Made by a program: the position numbers and the translations under genes. This document shows, piece by piece, positions 39,885 through 49,788 of a stretch of 64,000 bases of DNA. Location: the IMG/VR virus record IMGVR_UViG_3300035662_000007, positions 1 through 64,000 of that record; one strand, given 5' to 3'. The notes beneath the pieces were generated by a model, which searched no databases, was not told the DNA's origin, and saw only the letters and a program-made list of their open reading frames with translations. Within the stretch, counting starts at the first letter, position 1; each line of letters opens with the position of its first letter. Origin of the DNA: a virus.

Positions 39885-42800
39885 ATGTTTAAAGTAAAAG
39901 ATGGTATCAGAATAGGTGCCCAAGAATTTGTAGACGGCAGCAGAAATGTAACTGCAGGCACAGTCTCGGCCTCAGACGTTACCATTAGTGGCGAGCTTCG
40001 TGGCCCAGCTACTATGTATATTGACCCTGCCGGTATCGGTGATAATACAGGTACGCTAGTAATTCGTGGTAATTTACAAGTAGACGGTACAACTACTACA
40101 ATTAACTCTACCACAGTAGCTATTGATGACCTAAACCTACAATTAGCTACGGATGCCCCTAATGCAGCTGCTGCAGATGGTGCAGGTATTACTATTGGTG
40201 GTGCAGGTGCAACCTTTACCTATGTGTCCAGTGGCGACAAGTGGCAGCTAAATAAATCCTTAGAAATTAATGGCAATCAGGTTTGGCATGCTGGCAACTT
40301 AACAAATCTTAACCAACTTACTAATGGTCCAGGCTATATTACCGGTTATACAGAAACAGATACACTCGCAACTGTAACTGCAAGAGGTGCAAGTACAAGT
40401 AATTCAGTTACACTGAGTGGAACGGGGAATCAGTTTGGTGGTCACTTCTATTTTCTTCCTTGGGATTCTGCTGGAAATCACTATCCTCATTTTAACGACG
40501 GAGGTAATGCTTCAGGATCTAAAGTTAATTGGCGTCTATTTACCGGAGGCACCAATAGCATAACACACTATTGGGATACTGGATATACGTATTTTGCGAA
40601 TAGAGTTGAGTCTGCGAGTGACATGCGCGCTACACTATACTATGATGCTACTAATACTTCTTATTATTTAGATCCAGCAGCAGGATTTTATCTGTTTGCG
40701 AGTTCATCAAGTGCTGTTATAAATGGCACAGAATCTTCTTCTGGGCTTATTATTCAAAACAATTCCACTGGTGGTCCAAAACTTTCTCTTAAATCTACAG
40801 CAGCATCTGGAAAAGATCTATGGTTTATTTCCAATAATACCAGTAACACAGATGGAGCTGGCAGACTCCAGTTATGGAATAATAGCGACGGCTACACTTT
40901 TGCTACTTTTGGCACTACTGCAGGCGCTAATCATTTTATCTATGGTGCATATACACAAATGAGTGGTAGTGCGAGAGCACCAATATTCTATGATTCAGAT
41001 AACACTGGTTATTATGTAGATCCAGCAAGTACGTCAAATCTTTCGGGTTTAACTGTTAGTAATGCTATTTCGGGTAACGTTACAGGATACTCTAAGTGGA
41101 TTGACAGAGTCCCTGCATATCAATGGAGCAACTCAACCCTGCCATCTGGGTATAACTCCGGGGTGGAGACATCATTTGTTTCTTCTGCTGAAGGGTGGCC
41201 ACAATACGGCGTTGTATTAAGTGTAATGGGACGTGTTCCTGTAGATCCGGGTGGAAATTTTCAATTATTCATGGGACATGGTGCAAGCTATGGAGGATTA
41301 GGGTTAAGAGTTAGATCAATCAATCAAACAAATAATCTTTGGACTTCTTGGAAAATTTTACTTGATGAAACTAACTACACTAATTATGCAATGCCTATTG
41401 GTTCTTCAGCAACAAACTCTGTTGATATAAGAGCACCGATATTCTATGATTCTGCTGACACTGGTTATTATGTCGATCCGAATAACACATCCCGTTTAGC
41501 TGAATTGAGAGTTGGCGGTGGACCTGGTGGTAGTACAGCGGGTAACTTATACATACAAGGAAATAATGATTGGAGATGGATTGCCGGACACGTGCCAAAC
41601 TATGGTGTAGGAAATGGATTTGGCTTATATAGCGATTCTCTTGGTTACTATTTAATGTCTTTATCGACTTCAGGAAATTGGTATTTTGGTGAAAACAATC
41701 ACAATTCATCTCACAGAGTAAGTATCAACGGTACCGGATATGCATCTGGTGATTTTAGATCTCCTATCTTCTATGATTCAAACGATACTGCATATTATAC
41801 AGATCCTGCAAGTACATCTAGGTTAAATAGCATTCTTCCAAATGAAATTCAACTTTATGCAGGTAAAATACAACATGGATCTGGTTCTGGTGGAACTTCA
41901 TTTGGTGGGGGCCATTATTCACAGGGTATGGATATAGCTAATGGCTATAGTAGTTGGTCATATCCATATAAAGACTATATCATTGGACACCATACTGGAA
42001 TTAGAATAGGTGGTTATTATAATTACGGAGGAACACGATTCTATAATAATTCTCCGACAACTGATGCTGATATGAATGGTCATGGTGATGGTGGAGAAAC
42101 ACTATTATTCTCGACGGGAATGTGGGATAATAATGTTAGATCACACGTTACGCTGTATGCTCCATTTATATACGACCTTGATGATACTAATTATTATCTA
42201 GATCCAAACAGTGGCTCTAGACTACTTCACATTTTTGCTGGAAACGTAAGTTCCAGCAATGATGGTAGTTGGAATGCTAGAATGAATCTTGTTGGTTCTG
42301 CTCATGCGAGATTAGATGTAGTTAGCAATAGTGATGGCATTATCACTACGATGTATTCACACACTGGTCAAGGCGTGGGCAAAATTGGAACGATGTCTAA
42401 TCATCCGCTAACGTTAATGGCACAAGGCGCTAATGACGGAGGATACGTTTACAACGGATCAATTCGTTCACCAATTTTCTATGATGCTAATGATACTAAT
42501 TATTATTTAGATCCAGCTAGCACATCGAGATTAAACACTTCGCGAATTGGGAACATTAATGTAGGTTCTGGAACTTATTTAAATACGATAACACCAATTG
42601 GTGATGGTAATATTAATTTAAGTGCACCAAGTGGGGCATTTTATTTTGACACTTGGCCAAGGATGCCAGGATTATATGATATTAATGATACTGCATACTA
42701 TGTAGATCCAAATTCAAATTCTAAACTCGTAAATCTTGGATTAGGTGGTGCCACACCAGACGTAAGATTAAGTATTAGTGGTGATGCACATGTATCAGGC

Positions 42801-45800
42801 TTCCTTTACATGGCGGGGACTGCAGGATCAGCTGGTAGCTGGGGATCGAGAGATTATACATCAGGAAGCAGTAGATACTTTAACGCTAACTACTATGAAT
42901 TTAATAATGTTGGATATGGATCGACTTGGTCATTTACAATTAGCAGTGGAGATACAACATCTTCTTCTTCATCTAGAGCACCTATATTCTATGATTCAAA
43001 TAATACAGCATACTATACAGATCCAGCAAGCACATCCAGACTAAACTCAATTACTATTGATGACGGCAATGTACAACTGTATAAACCACAAACAGTTGAC
43101 ATGTCGAACACTTCGACATATAGCACAAGCAATTACTATCCTGTAACTATACAAGTTCCAACTGGCGGATGCTGGATAGAGATTCAAAATAATTTAAACT
43201 CTAACGTTCCATCTTGGGCTACACACCCAAGCGGATTTACTTTAAATCTAAGATGGTGGACTAACGGTAGTAGCTGGGGAACTACTGAAGTTAAGAGAAG
43301 GGTAGAACAATACCACGAAAGATTTACTAATTTGACTATTTGTGGTGGTATTACGCAAATGATACATAGTAGTACTGAAGTTGTATGGCTACGCGGTGGT
43401 GGCACCTACTACTTTTATTTTAGTCGCAATTTAGGTGCTACTGCACAATCAAGTACTTACAGTATTAATAGTCAGAGTGTATCACCAACTTCATCAGCTC
43501 AAAATAGTGTTTGGGATTCTGCTTCTGGAGCACATACATCTTATAATACACGCGTCGACGCCGATAGTCAGATGCGTTCACCGATATACTATGATTATAA
43601 TGATACTGGTTATTATGTCGACCCTGGTGCCGATTTATCTTTTCGCACAGCTGGGTACATAAATTTATTTAGAAATGATGTACAAGCTATTTTACAATCG
43701 CAGAATACTTCTGCTGGAAGTCCTGCCCAATTTAATTTGCGCCATAGTTATGGTGATGTAGTTTTAGAAAATTACAGAGGTGGGATCCTTGAGTATGCCA
43801 CTGCGGTTCAAACCAACAATAGTTATCGCGCACCAATATTTTATGATTCAAATGATACTGGTTATTATTTTGATGGTACAGGTGGAACACGTCAATCTAG
43901 ATTTTTGACTATAAGTGGTGGAGCTACTGGCATCTACGGGAATGAATTAGTTGTTGGCGCTACTGCTGTACAATACTCTCTTCAAGATACTAATCAACGA
44001 GCAATTATTCAAGCACATGGCGCGTATCCGGTAATATCACTAAATCATACTGTTACGTCTAACACACAGCATGGACCAACTATTCAGTTTACATCTAATG
44101 GCACAGGGCATCAATTTGTTATTGGTACTAATGGTACTGGTACTATGTTGTCAATGGGTTATTCTTCTGCAGGTGACTGGAATCCTCACAATGGTATTTC
44201 TGGATATAATGGTACTTCATTCTTCCATGTTGGAACAAACGGCTACATCGGAATAGGATCTGAAGGCGACTGGACTGTTTCAGGTGGATCTGGAACACAT
44301 ACTCCTGGATATAATCTACACTTTATTGGAAGCAACAACGCAGTGAATGGACACGCAGCTTTCTTTGATAATCGTGTAAGTGCAACAAATAACGGATCCG
44401 GATTCTTATTTAGAAATCTTCACGGAAACCATTCATGGGGTGTAGTGGCAGAATATAGAATTGATGGAGCCGGAGATAGACCTTCTATTTTATTTTCAAG
44501 TAATCAGGTAAATACTTCTTGGTCTGTAGGATTTGTAACAGGCAGTGACGACACATTTCGTATAACTAAAAATCATGGTCATAGAGCATATTATGGTGGA
44601 TGGACAGATGCTAGTACTGGATGGGGAGCACCATATTTAACCATCAATACTAGCGGTAACGTTACAGCTCCTGTTGACATGCGTTCACCAATCTTCTATG
44701 ATTCTAATGATACTAGTTACTATTTAGACCCAAATAGCACTTCGTTTCAACGAAGCCTATTCCTAGGAGCACACGATTCTGGTACTTCTGAATTCAGATT
44801 TGGTGAAGATAGTAGTGGCTGGTATGGTGACCGATGGTATTGGGATAGCCAATATACTGCATATCGTTATAGCCGATATGCTGGAACAGATAGTTTAATT
44901 CACTACCACGACACCCGTGATGCCACAAGAATTACTTATGGTCGTAATATTGTATTTGACGACTACGGTAAAGGTATAGTTGGTGTATATTCTTCTTATA
45001 GATACCAAGGCGTGTTTGCAATGGGAGATTCGTATAAACTTCCTGCAGATGGTACTACTACTGGAAGCTTATATGGACTAGCTTGGTCACACCCAAATGC
45101 TGGTGGAACAGCCGGCAATCTAAACACACACGGCCTCCTAGTTTTAGAAAATGGAGGTTTCTTAGCAGCCGTTTCAGGAAGTATTCGTGCTCGCGATGAT
45201 ATGCGCGCACCAATATTCTATGAGATAAATAACACTGGTTACTATGTCGATCCAGGCAACAATGCAAACATAGCTGGCCAAGTTTATATTGGCGGCTGGT
45301 TTAGAAACTACGGACAACAAGGTTTGTATAATGAGTCTTATGGAAATCACTGGTATGCAACTGGCAACGACTACTGGAACTTAGCTGGAAATAATGGCAT
45401 TAATGTTGGTATTATTTTTAGAACGGGCGGGCATCAAGGCACGTCTCGTGGATATGTGTATGCAGACAGTAGTAATAATATTGGATTTTTAAACAGTGGG
45501 GCTAGTTGGAGACTGCGTGTTGTTGGAGATGATTATTCTGTAGCAGATGGCTCCTCTATGAGAGCGCAGATTTTCTATGACTCTAATGATACCACATACT
45601 ATCTAGATCCAAATAGTACTACTAGTTCATTAAAAATCGCAGGCGCAATTGAACTAGGCGAAAATCATGCTTTCCCTAACGTAGAGTGGTCTTCGAGTGG
45701 AAGTAGTACTGGTATGATCATATTCAAGTTACCAGGTGGTAGCGGTAACTATGGTATGGTACACATGGTATTTGATTATTACGAGTACAATTCTCCTCGC

Positions 45801-47576
45801 ACTGCTACAATCATAGTCGGCGGACATAATTGGAATAGTGCTTGGTATAATAATTCTTGTAATGTAGTTGGGTTCATTGACAAACAAGTAAGACTAGGAT
45901 TTAAAGACGGTCAGTATTGTGTAGTCATTGGAACTTCTGGATCAGAGTGGAACTACGGTACTGTAAGATTAAGAAAAATTCATAATGCTTCGTTTTATAA
46001 CAATGCAATGGATCTTGGTGGATCATACAGCGTAGCTCAAACCACAACAGAGTCATTTACAAATATAACTAGCGACTTAAGAAACTTTAGAACACCTACA
46101 GCGTTACAGGTTGATGGTATTCTACAAGCATACACAGATGTACGCACGCCTATTGTTTACGATCAAAACGACACCAATTACTACTGCGATCCTAACGGCA
46201 GCAGCAGACTCAATGATGTATTTCCTAATCAGATATACAACTATGGTTGGTTTAGAAATCAAAATTCTGCGACTGGTTTATACAATACTGCAACTGATTC
46301 GCATTTTTATTCTGCAGGTGCTAATTACTGGCACATTAATCCAGATAATGGTAGTGTTTCAGTTGGCGGATTAATATTTTATGACCAGTTTAACAGCACT
46401 CAAAATAGCTCAACCGGAAGAAAAGGATCTATTTATTGGGACAGTGCTGGATTTGGTTTATTAGATAGCACGGGTAATTGGACAATAAATCTTCATCCAA
46501 CAAATTATAGACGAGTCACTATAGGCGGTTACAATGGTCTTAACCCTTATAGTAGCGTTGATGGTATTCGCCTTATGTTTGGTGGCGGCGATGATAACGC
46601 GGCTGGCAGTTACTATATTGGTACTAACTTTGAAAACTATGGTGGCACATATACCAAGCTCGATTTACGTTGGCACACCGGTATTCGCATGGGTGCTCAA
46701 CCTGGCTATGGTGGTATTAGATTCTACAACAATGAAGGTCTTGAAACAATAAGATTCTCGATTAATAAAGGTGACGAACATACTCGAGTAGAGAGTGGTA
46801 GTTTTTATTCAAACTTAATGTATGATCGTGATAATACTGCTTATTATGTAGATCCAGCAAGCACTTCTAGACTTCTTAAACTACGAGTTAATACTGCTAA
46901 TGATCCTAGCGATAATGCATATGGAACGGCAACAGACATACCCATGTATATGTCTGGTAGTACTCGTACTCAATCAACATTTTTAATCGAAAATACTAGT
47001 AATAGTTTTCTTGAATATCCTGTCATTGTTATTAGAAGAACACAAACTCCAACAGCAGCTAGATTTGGATCATTTATACGTTTTGCTGATAGGAATTCTG
47101 GTGGTAATGATGTATTGACTCAAATTTTTACTTATAATAGACAAACCTCCCAAGATCTAAACATAGAGGCTAGTAGTAGTACAGGAGATCGTGTAATTAT
47201 AACAGCAGGTAGTTCTTCTAATATATATGTTGGTGAAAACTATGTTTTTCATTTAAAAGCTGCTAATTATAACGGTATCACTCCTGGAGCACTAGATATT
47301 GATTGTAGGCAAGGCAACTACTTTACAAAAACAATTGCTGGTAATAGTACATTTACATTTAGTAATGTAACTAGTTTAAGTGGATATACTCTTGCATACT
47401 CATTTACACTTGAAGTAACACACACTAGTGGTACTATTACTTGGCCTTCAACTGTAAAATGGCCGGGTAACACTGCTCCTTCCTTAACAACAGGTAAAAC
47501 TCACTTATTTATGTTTGTTACAGATGATGCTGGAAGTAGATGGCGTGGTTCTTATTTAACTAACTACGATAATTAA
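39885..47576 (+). CDS. Giant tail fibre, 2563 aa
   Basis: Largest gene of the window. Short attachment domain, then a module shared with the 35876 fibre, then about 15 spaced copies of the motif APIFYDSNDTGYYVDPASTS, each separated by 60-250 residues of unrelated beta-rich sequence. Such FYD...YYxDP repeats mark fibre segments in many T4-like and aquatic phages. The spacers probably form exposed domains on a trimeric shaft. The C-terminal 100 residues end in TGKTHLFMFVTDDAGSRWRG. Confidence 0.85.
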   Translation: MFKVKDGIRIGAQEFVDGSRNVTAGTVSASDVTISGELRGPATMYIDPAGIGDNTGTLVIRGNLQVDGTTTTINSTTVAIDDLNLQLATDAPNAAAADGAGITIGGAGATFTYVSSGDKWQLNKSLEINGNQVWHAGNLTNLNQLTNGPGYITGYTETDTLATVTARGASTSNSVTLSGTGNQFGGHFYFLPWDSAGNHYPHFNDGGNASGSKVNWRLFTGGTNSITHYWDTGYTYFANRVESASDMRATLYYDATNTSYYLDPAAGFYLFASSSSAVINGTESSSGLIIQNNSTGGPKLSLKSTAASGKDLWFISNNTSNTDGAGRLQLWNNSDGYTFATFGTTAGANHFIYGAYTQMSGSARAPIFYDSDNTGYYVDPASTSNLSGLTVSNAISGNVTGYSKWIDRVPAYQWSNSTLPSGYNSGVETSFVSSAEGWPQYGVVLSVMGRVPVDPGGNFQLFMGHGASYGGLGLRVRSINQTNNLWTSWKILLDETNYTNYAMPIGSSATNSVDIRAPIFYDSADTGYYVDPNNTSRLAELRVGGGPGGSTAGNLYIQGNNDWRWIAGHVPNYGVGNGFGLYSDSLGYYLMSLSTSGNWYFGENNHNSSHRVSINGTGYASGDFRSPIFYDSNDTAYYTDPASTSRLNSILPNEIQLYAGKIQHGSGSGGTSFGGGHYSQGMDIANGYSSWSYPYKDYIIGHHTGIRIGGYYNYGGTRFYNNSPTTDADMNGHGDGGETLLFSTGMWDNNVRSHVTLYAPFIYDLDDTNYYLDPNSGSRLLHIFAGNVSSSNDGSWNARMNLVGSAHARLDVVSNSDGIITTMYSHTGQGVGKIGTMSNHPLTLMAQGANDGGYVYNGSIRSPIFYDANDTNYYLDPASTSRLNTSRIGNINVGSGTYLNTITPIGDGNINLSAPSGAFYFDTWPRMPGLYDINDTAYYVDPNSNSKLVNLGLGGATPDVRLSISGDAHVSGFLYMAGTAGSAGSWGSRDYTSGSSRYFNANYYEFNNVGYGSTWSFTISSGDTTSSSSSRAPIFYDSNNTAYYTDPASTSRLNSITIDDGNVQLYKPQTVDMSNTSTYSTSNYYPVTIQVPTGGCWIEIQNNLNSNVPSWATHPSGFTLNLRWWTNGSSWGTTEVKRRVEQYHERFTNLTICGGITQMIHSSTEVVWLRGGGTYYFYFSRNLGATAQSSTYSINSQSVSPTSSAQNSVWDSASGAHTSYNTRVDADSQMRSPIYYDYNDTGYYVDPGADLSFRTAGYINLFRNDVQAILQSQNTSAGSPAQFNLRHSYGDVVLENYRGGILEYATAVQTNNSYRAPIFYDSNDTGYYFDGTGGTRQSRFLTISGGATGIYGNELVVGATAVQYSLQDTNQRAIIQAHGAYPVISLNHTVTSNTQHGPTIQFTSNGTGHQFVIGTNGTGTMLSMGYSSAGDWNPHNGISGYNGTSFFHVGTNGYIGIGSEGDWTVSGGSGTHTPGYNLHFIGSNNAVNGHAAFFDNRVSATNNGSGFLFRNLHGNHSWGVVAEYRIDGAGDRPSILFSSNQVNTSWSVGFVTGSDDTFRITKNHGHRAYYGGWTDASTGWGAPYLTINTSGNVTAPVDMRSPIFYDSNDTSYYLDPNSTSFQRSLFLGAHDSGTSEFRFGEDSSGWYGDRWYWDSQYTAYRYSRYAGTDSLIHYHDTRDATRITYGRNIVFDDYGKGIVGVYSSYRYQGVFAMGDSYKLPADGTTTGSLYGLAWSHPNAGGTAGNLNTHGLLVLENGGFLAAVSGSIRARDDMRAPIFYEINNTGYYVDPGNNANIAGQVYIGGWFRNYGQQGLYNESYGNHWYATGNDYWNLAGNNGINVGIIFRTGGHQGTSRGYVYADSSNNIGFLNSGASWRLRVVGDDYSVADGSSMRAQIFYDSNDTTYYLDPNSTTSSLKIAGAIELGENHAFPNVEWSSSGSSTGMIIFKLPGGSGNYGMVHMVFDYYEYNSPRTATIIVGGHNWNSAWYNNSCNVVGFIDKQVRLGFKDGQYCVVIGTSGSEWNYGTVRLRKIHNASFYNNAMDLGGSYSVAQTTTESFTNITSDLRNFRTPTALQVDGILQAYTDVRTPIVYDQNDTNYYCDPNGSSRLNDVFPNQIYNYGWFRNQNSATGLYNTATDSHFYSAGANYWHINPDNGSVSVGGLIFYDQFNSTQNSSTGRKGSIYWDSAGFGLLDSTGNWTINLHPTNYRRVTIGGYNGLNPYSSVDGIRLMFGGGDDNAAGSYYIGTNFENYGGTYTKLDLRWHTGIRMGAQPGYGGIRFYNNEGLETIRFSINKGDEHTRVESGSFYSNLMYDRDNTAYYVDPASTSRLLKLRVNTANDPSDNAYGTATDIPMYMSGSTRTQSTFLIENTSNSFLEYPVIVIRRTQTPTAARFGSFIRFADRNSGGNDVLTQIFTYNRQTSQDLNIEASSSTGDRVIITAGSSSNIYVGENYVFHLKAANYNGITPGALDIDCRQGNYFTKTIAGNSTFTFSNVTSLSGYTLAYSFTLEVTHTSGTITWPSTVKWPGNTAPSLTTGKTHLFMFVTDDAGSRWRGSYLTNYDN

Positions 47577-47577
47577 A

Positions 47578-48252
47578 ATGGATACAATTAGTTTTAATAA
47601 TTTTATGGCTAGTGGTCAACCCAGAGGGTATACACTAACAGCCGGAACTAAAGCGCCAACCCTAGGTGCTGGTGGACATCCTAATTATCCTCCTAGTGGT
47701 TGGACAGGTTTATCATATGGAAATGTTGATGATAGTTTTGTTAGTGTTACTATACCAAGCTTTGCACTTAATCTAAATAGTTTTACAACAGCCTATATCG
47801 GTTCAAATACTTATATTACTTTTGGCAGTGGTTCAACTGTTTTTAGTAGTTTAAGTGCAAGTAATCCTGCTCTACATAAAATTCACTTAGGAGCTGCCGA
47901 TAATTCATATCAACAAGTTTCAATGATTCAATCTGGAACTGATTATACAAGAATTAGATATGAAGGAAATGGTAGTACTAGCGGTACTATTGGTTCACCT
48001 GGTATTGTATATGAAGCTACTTTTTTTAATAGCGCAAAAACAGGCGGAGTACCTGTACTAGAAGTATTATTTGGTAATCATAATAGAACGAGTGGTGCAT
48101 CTGGCATAGCTACTACAAACTCTTATCTAGCTACACCCTCTCCTGCAGGATACTTTTCAGCAAATCAAAGCTATGTTTTTGTAGGCAATGCTTCGGGCGG
48201 TACCGCATGGACTATATATACTGGATACTATATGGCAGGTACAGACTACTAA
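47578..48252 (+). CDS. Tail-fibre-associated protein, 224 aa
   Basis: Starts 1 nt after the giant fibre. Glycine/serine/threonine-rich beta protein with TGLSYGNVDDSFVSVTIPSF and a C-terminal FVGNASGGTAWTIYTGYYM, consistent with a jelly-roll tip or adhesin. Probably works with the giant fibre. Not recognised as a named family. Confidence 0.65.
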   Translation: MDTISFNNFMASGQPRGYTLTAGTKAPTLGAGGHPNYPPSGWTGLSYGNVDDSFVSVTIPSFALNLNSFTTAYIGSNTYITFGSGSTVFSSLSASNPALHKIHLGAADNSYQQVSMIQSGTDYTRIRYEGNGSTSGTIGSPGIVYEATFFNSAKTGGVPVLEVLFGNHNRTSGASGIATTNSYLATPSPAGYFSANQSYVFVGNASGGTAWTIYTGYYMAGTDY

Positions 48253-48265
48253 TTAAGGAAAACTA

Positions 48266-48724
48266 ATGATATATGTAAAATTAAATAGTAATGGTGAAAT
48301 TGAGAAATACCCTTATAATCTGTACGATTTAAGAGTAGATTTTCCTAATACATCGTTTACTATTCCTGTAGAAGAAGATTCTCTGAATAGTAGAGGTATT
48401 TTTAGGGTAGCAGAAAGCGTAATGCCACAGATTGATCATACTAAAGAATTAGTTGAACTACAACCAACTCTACAAAACGGAACTTGGACAAGGGTTTGGA
48501 GTGTAGTTGATGCACTTCCAGAACACATTCAAACTAGATTTGATGCTGCTGCATACGACATAAGAAAACGGAGAAATGAACTACTTTCAAGCACAGATTG
48601 GACACAAGTAGCAGACACCCCTGTAGATAAACAAACATGGGCAACGTATAGACAAGCTCTTAGAAATATTACCACACAATCAAACTTTCCTTGGTCAGTA
48701 GAATGGCCAACCCAACCCGTATAA
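48266..48724 (+). CDS. Tail fibre assembly/chaperone-like protein, 152 aa
   Basis: ATG follows AAGGA. The C-terminal half carries the signature RRNELLSSTDWTQVADTPVD followed by WATYRQALRNITTQ and FPWSVEWPTQP, which defines the small tail-fibre assembly-type (DUF4376-like) proteins found right after fibre genes. It likely helps folding or attaches to the fibre tip. Confidence 0.75.
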   Translation: MIYVKLNSNGEIEKYPYNLYDLRVDFPNTSFTIPVEEDSLNSRGIFRVAESVMPQIDHTKELVELQPTLQNGTWTRVWSVVDALPEHIQTRFDAAAYDIRKRRNELLSSTDWTQVADTPVDKQTWATYRQALRNITTQSNFPWSVEWPTQPV

Positions 48725-48849
48725 TAAGGAATTACTATGGTAACCTCTTAGTTACGCCCATCAAATAATAACAGTCAGAAATCAACAAGTTAAAAATGCT
48801 AGTAAGATAACTACTAGCAAAACAAGCGCCAACATTTTAGGAGAAAATA

Positions 48850-49227
48850 ATGGCAATTACTTATACATGGAAAGTAACTTCAGCAAAAACTAAAACTGAA
48901 GGTTCAAATCAAAATGCTATTGTTCAAACATACTGGACAAAAACTGGTACTGATGAAAATGGAAATACAGGAACATTTTCAGGTGCAACACCTTTTACTA
49001 CAGTAGGAATGCCTGAAGGATATACATTTATTCCTTTTGACCAACTTACGGAAGAAATGGTTTTAGAATGGATTAAAGCTGTAGTCGTTGGCGGTTACGA
49101 AGAACACGTTAATGCTCAAATTCAAAAACAGATTGATGATAAATTAACTCCAGTAACTGAAGCTACACTACCTTGGGCTCCTGCACCTACACCTACTACT
49201 GCACCACCCGCACCTATTAATCCATAA
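48850..49227 (+). CDS. Conserved-type phage protein of unknown function, 125 aa
   Basis: ATG follows AGGAG; a 125-nt gap without a gene precedes it. Residues 1-95 form a compact domain (YTWKVTSAKTKTEGSNQNAI, GTFSGATPFTT, LTEEMVLEWIKAVV) resembling small proteins often found near fibre genes of aquatic phages (DUF7936-like, from memory). The C-terminus is a proline-rich tail (APTPTTAPPAPINP). Confidence 0.65.
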   Translation: MAITYTWKVTSAKTKTEGSNQNAIVQTYWTKTGTDENGNTGTFSGATPFTTVGMPEGYTFIPFDQLTEEMVLEWIKAVVVGGYEEHVNAQIQKQIDDKLTPVTEATLPWAPAPTPTTAPPAPINP

Positions 49228-49242
49228 TACGTAGAGGTTACT

Positions 49243-49788
49243 ATGCGACAATTAGTTTGGCTATTATTTTTGATTTCAAGCCTTGCCCTTGCCCAAACAA
49301 CAGACAGGATTATTTCAGAATCAACAAGTAATAGTCAATCTAATTCGACTAGTACTAGCGTAAATGAAACTACAGTTAAATCGCCCCCACCTAGTGCTAT
49401 TAGTCCAGGTATTACTGTAATTAACAATGATCTTTGTACTGTTGGTGTGTCAGGAGCAGTACAAACTCAAATCTTAGGTATTAGTGGTGGTAGTACTGTT
49501 CGGGATATGAACTGTGAACGTATTAAGCTTGCAAAGAATCTTTATGACATGGGCATGAAGGTTGCAGCGGTATCCACACTATGCCAAGATGATCGAGTAT
49601 TTACTGCCATGATGAATGCTGGAACACCTTGTCCAGTGGATGGTAAGATCGGCGAAGAAGCTAAGAGAATATGGGACACCAATCCAACACGAAAACCTGA
49701 ATCCGTAAAGGAGAGTAACAATGCAAGTTTCTGGCAAAAAGTTAGTGCTGGGCTTGGCGTCCTGGCTATTCTTCTCATTCTCCTGTAG
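49243..49788 (+). CDS. Secreted protein with C-terminal membrane anchor, 181 aa
   Basis: Signal peptide LVWLLFLISSLALAQ at the N-terminus, a Ser/Thr/Asn-rich linker, a conserved-looking cysteine-containing middle (NDLCTVGVSG, MNCERIKLAKNLYDMG, STLCQDD, TPCPVDG) and a C-terminal hydrophobic helix (AGLGVLAILLILL). It belongs to a group of cysteine-bearing exported proteins seen next to fibre genes in aquatic phages. Its end overlaps the next gene by 68 nt. Function unknown. Confidence 0.65.
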   Translation: MRQLVWLLFLISSLALAQTTDRIISESTSNSQSNSTSTSVNETTVKSPPPSAISPGITVINNDLCTVGVSGAVQTQILGISGGSTVRDMNCERIKLAKNLYDMGMKVAAVSTLCQDDRVFTAMMNAGTPCPVDGKIGEEAKRIWDTNPTRKPESVKESNNASFWQKVSAGLGVLAILLILL

